A stretch of 64,000 nt of DNA, from positions 46,403 through 110,402 of the forward strand of contig NZ_RXMA01000006.1 in NCBI RefSeq assembly GCF_003966125.1. Direction: 5' to 3'. The DNA is from Azospirillum griseum. Its GTDB lineage: Bacteria > Pseudomonadota > Alphaproteobacteria > Azospirillales > Azospirillaceae. The position numbers were made by a program, and so were the translations under genes. Under the pieces are notes generated by a model, which ran no database searches, had not been told where the DNA came from, and saw only the letters and a program-made list of their open reading frames with translations. This document shows positions 63,724-64,000 of this stretch, piece by piece. How positions within the stretch are numbered: position 1 is the stretch's first letter; each line of letters opens with the position of its first letter.

Positions 63724-64000
63724 ATGAAAGTGCTGGTGCCCGTGAAGCGGGTCGTCGATTACAACGTGAAGATCCGCGTGAAGGCGGATGGCAGCGGCGT
63801 TGAGACCGCGAACGTGAAGATGAGCATGAACCCCTTCGACGAGATCGCCGTTGAAGAGGCCGTTCGGTTGAAGGAAGCGGGCACGGCGACGGAGATCATC
63901 GCCGTGTCGGTTGGGCCGACGGCCGCACAGGAGACGCTGCGGACGGCGCTGGCGATGGGGGCGGACCGCGCCATCCTGGTGCAGACGGACGCGGAAACCC
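63724..64000 (+). CDS. etfB: Electron transfer flavoprotein beta subunit (cut by window edge)
   Basis: The first 92 codons of etfB, open to the window edge. The start [20 protein letters not shown] and [20 protein letters not shown], with [20 protein letters not shown], are classic EtfB. With EtfA (expected just outside) it takes electrons from acyl-CoA dehydrogenases to the quinone pool, completing the fatty-acid oxidation module encoded upstream. GAGGAGG lies nine bases ahead of the ATG. Confidence 0.95.
   Translation, partial: MKVLVPVKRVVDYNVKIRVKADGSGVETANVKMSMNPFDEIAVEEAVRLKEAGTATEIIAVSVGPTAAQETLRTALAMGADRAILVQTDAET

Overview
The window is GC-rich (roughly two thirds GC by eye) and reads as chromosome of an alphaproteobacterium, most likely Rhodospirillales of the Azospirillum type. 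This rests on the gene order recG/DUF502, on purN-purM followed by a DUF2066 protein, a CDP-alcohol phosphatidyltransferase, a PerM-type protein and hda, on recO-parC, on a bacterial Leu/Asp/Glu aminoacyl-transferase, on many chemoreceptors, and on LexA boxes of the alphaproteobacterial GTTC-N7-GTTC kind. No rRNA, tRNA, CRISPR array, transposase or prophage gene was seen.

Layout. 0-8.9 kb: a chemosensory cluster. A truncated receptor runs leftwards off the edge; then, rightwards, come a receptor with almost no periplasmic part, CheR, a protein with three CheW domains, CheB, a stand-alone receiver and a large CheA. 9.3-13.5 kb: recG, a DUF502 membrane protein, a Crp/Fnr regulator and an orphan hisE. 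13.5-22.4 kb: a signalling island. It has two membrane-anchored coiled-coil proteins, a receiver/DUF3369/histidine kinase hybrid, SiaB-like and SiaC-like partner-switching proteins, a second histidine kinase, an OmpR-type regulator, a SiaA-like PP2C phosphatase and a periplasmic binding protein. 22.6-25.3 kb: an ABC importer of the nitrate/sulfonate/THI5 class, closed by a perfect 26-bp hairpin. 25.4-32.0 kb: housekeeping genes (aa3 oxidase subunit IV, purN, purM, DUF2066, phosphatidyltransferase, PerM, hda, an SDR).

32.0-33.6 kb is the most striking stretch. Three LexA boxes sit on and around a near-consensus sigma-70 promoter that drives a 32-codon hydrophobic peptide, the layout of an SOS-induced membrane peptide such as TisB or SidA. 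A two-TM mini-protein and an orphan LuxR-type regulator follow. 33.8-41.9 kb: YfgM-like protein, BamB, Der, an HTTM membrane protein with an overlapping partner, a YkgJ-type cysteine-cluster protein and a PAS3-GGDEF-EAL protein. 41.9-42.6 kb is gene-free and AT-richer. 42.6-49.3 kb: recO, parC and a TRAP transporter whose binding-protein gene converges with its two membrane genes. 49.8-53.4 kb: two tandem paralogous chemoreceptors, one with an AT-rich ligand-binding half. 53.5-58.1 kb: aminoacyl-transferase, alpha-E protein, circularly permuted ATP-grasp protein and an isolated motB. 58.3-64 kb: flavin reductase, a GerW-like protein, DUF1488, a secreted DUF6134-like protein, then a fatty-acid module (SCP2, acyl-CoA ligase, MerR/LiuR-like regulator, thioesterase, start of etfB) with two matching operator-like palindromes.

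The genes fit a motile, respiratory, heterotrophic bacterium with heavy investment in chemosensing and phospho-signalling, and with fatty-acid oxidation feeding electron-transfer flavoprotein. Starts were moved from the longest reading frame wherever a ribosome site or family length argued for it; the reason is given in each entry.
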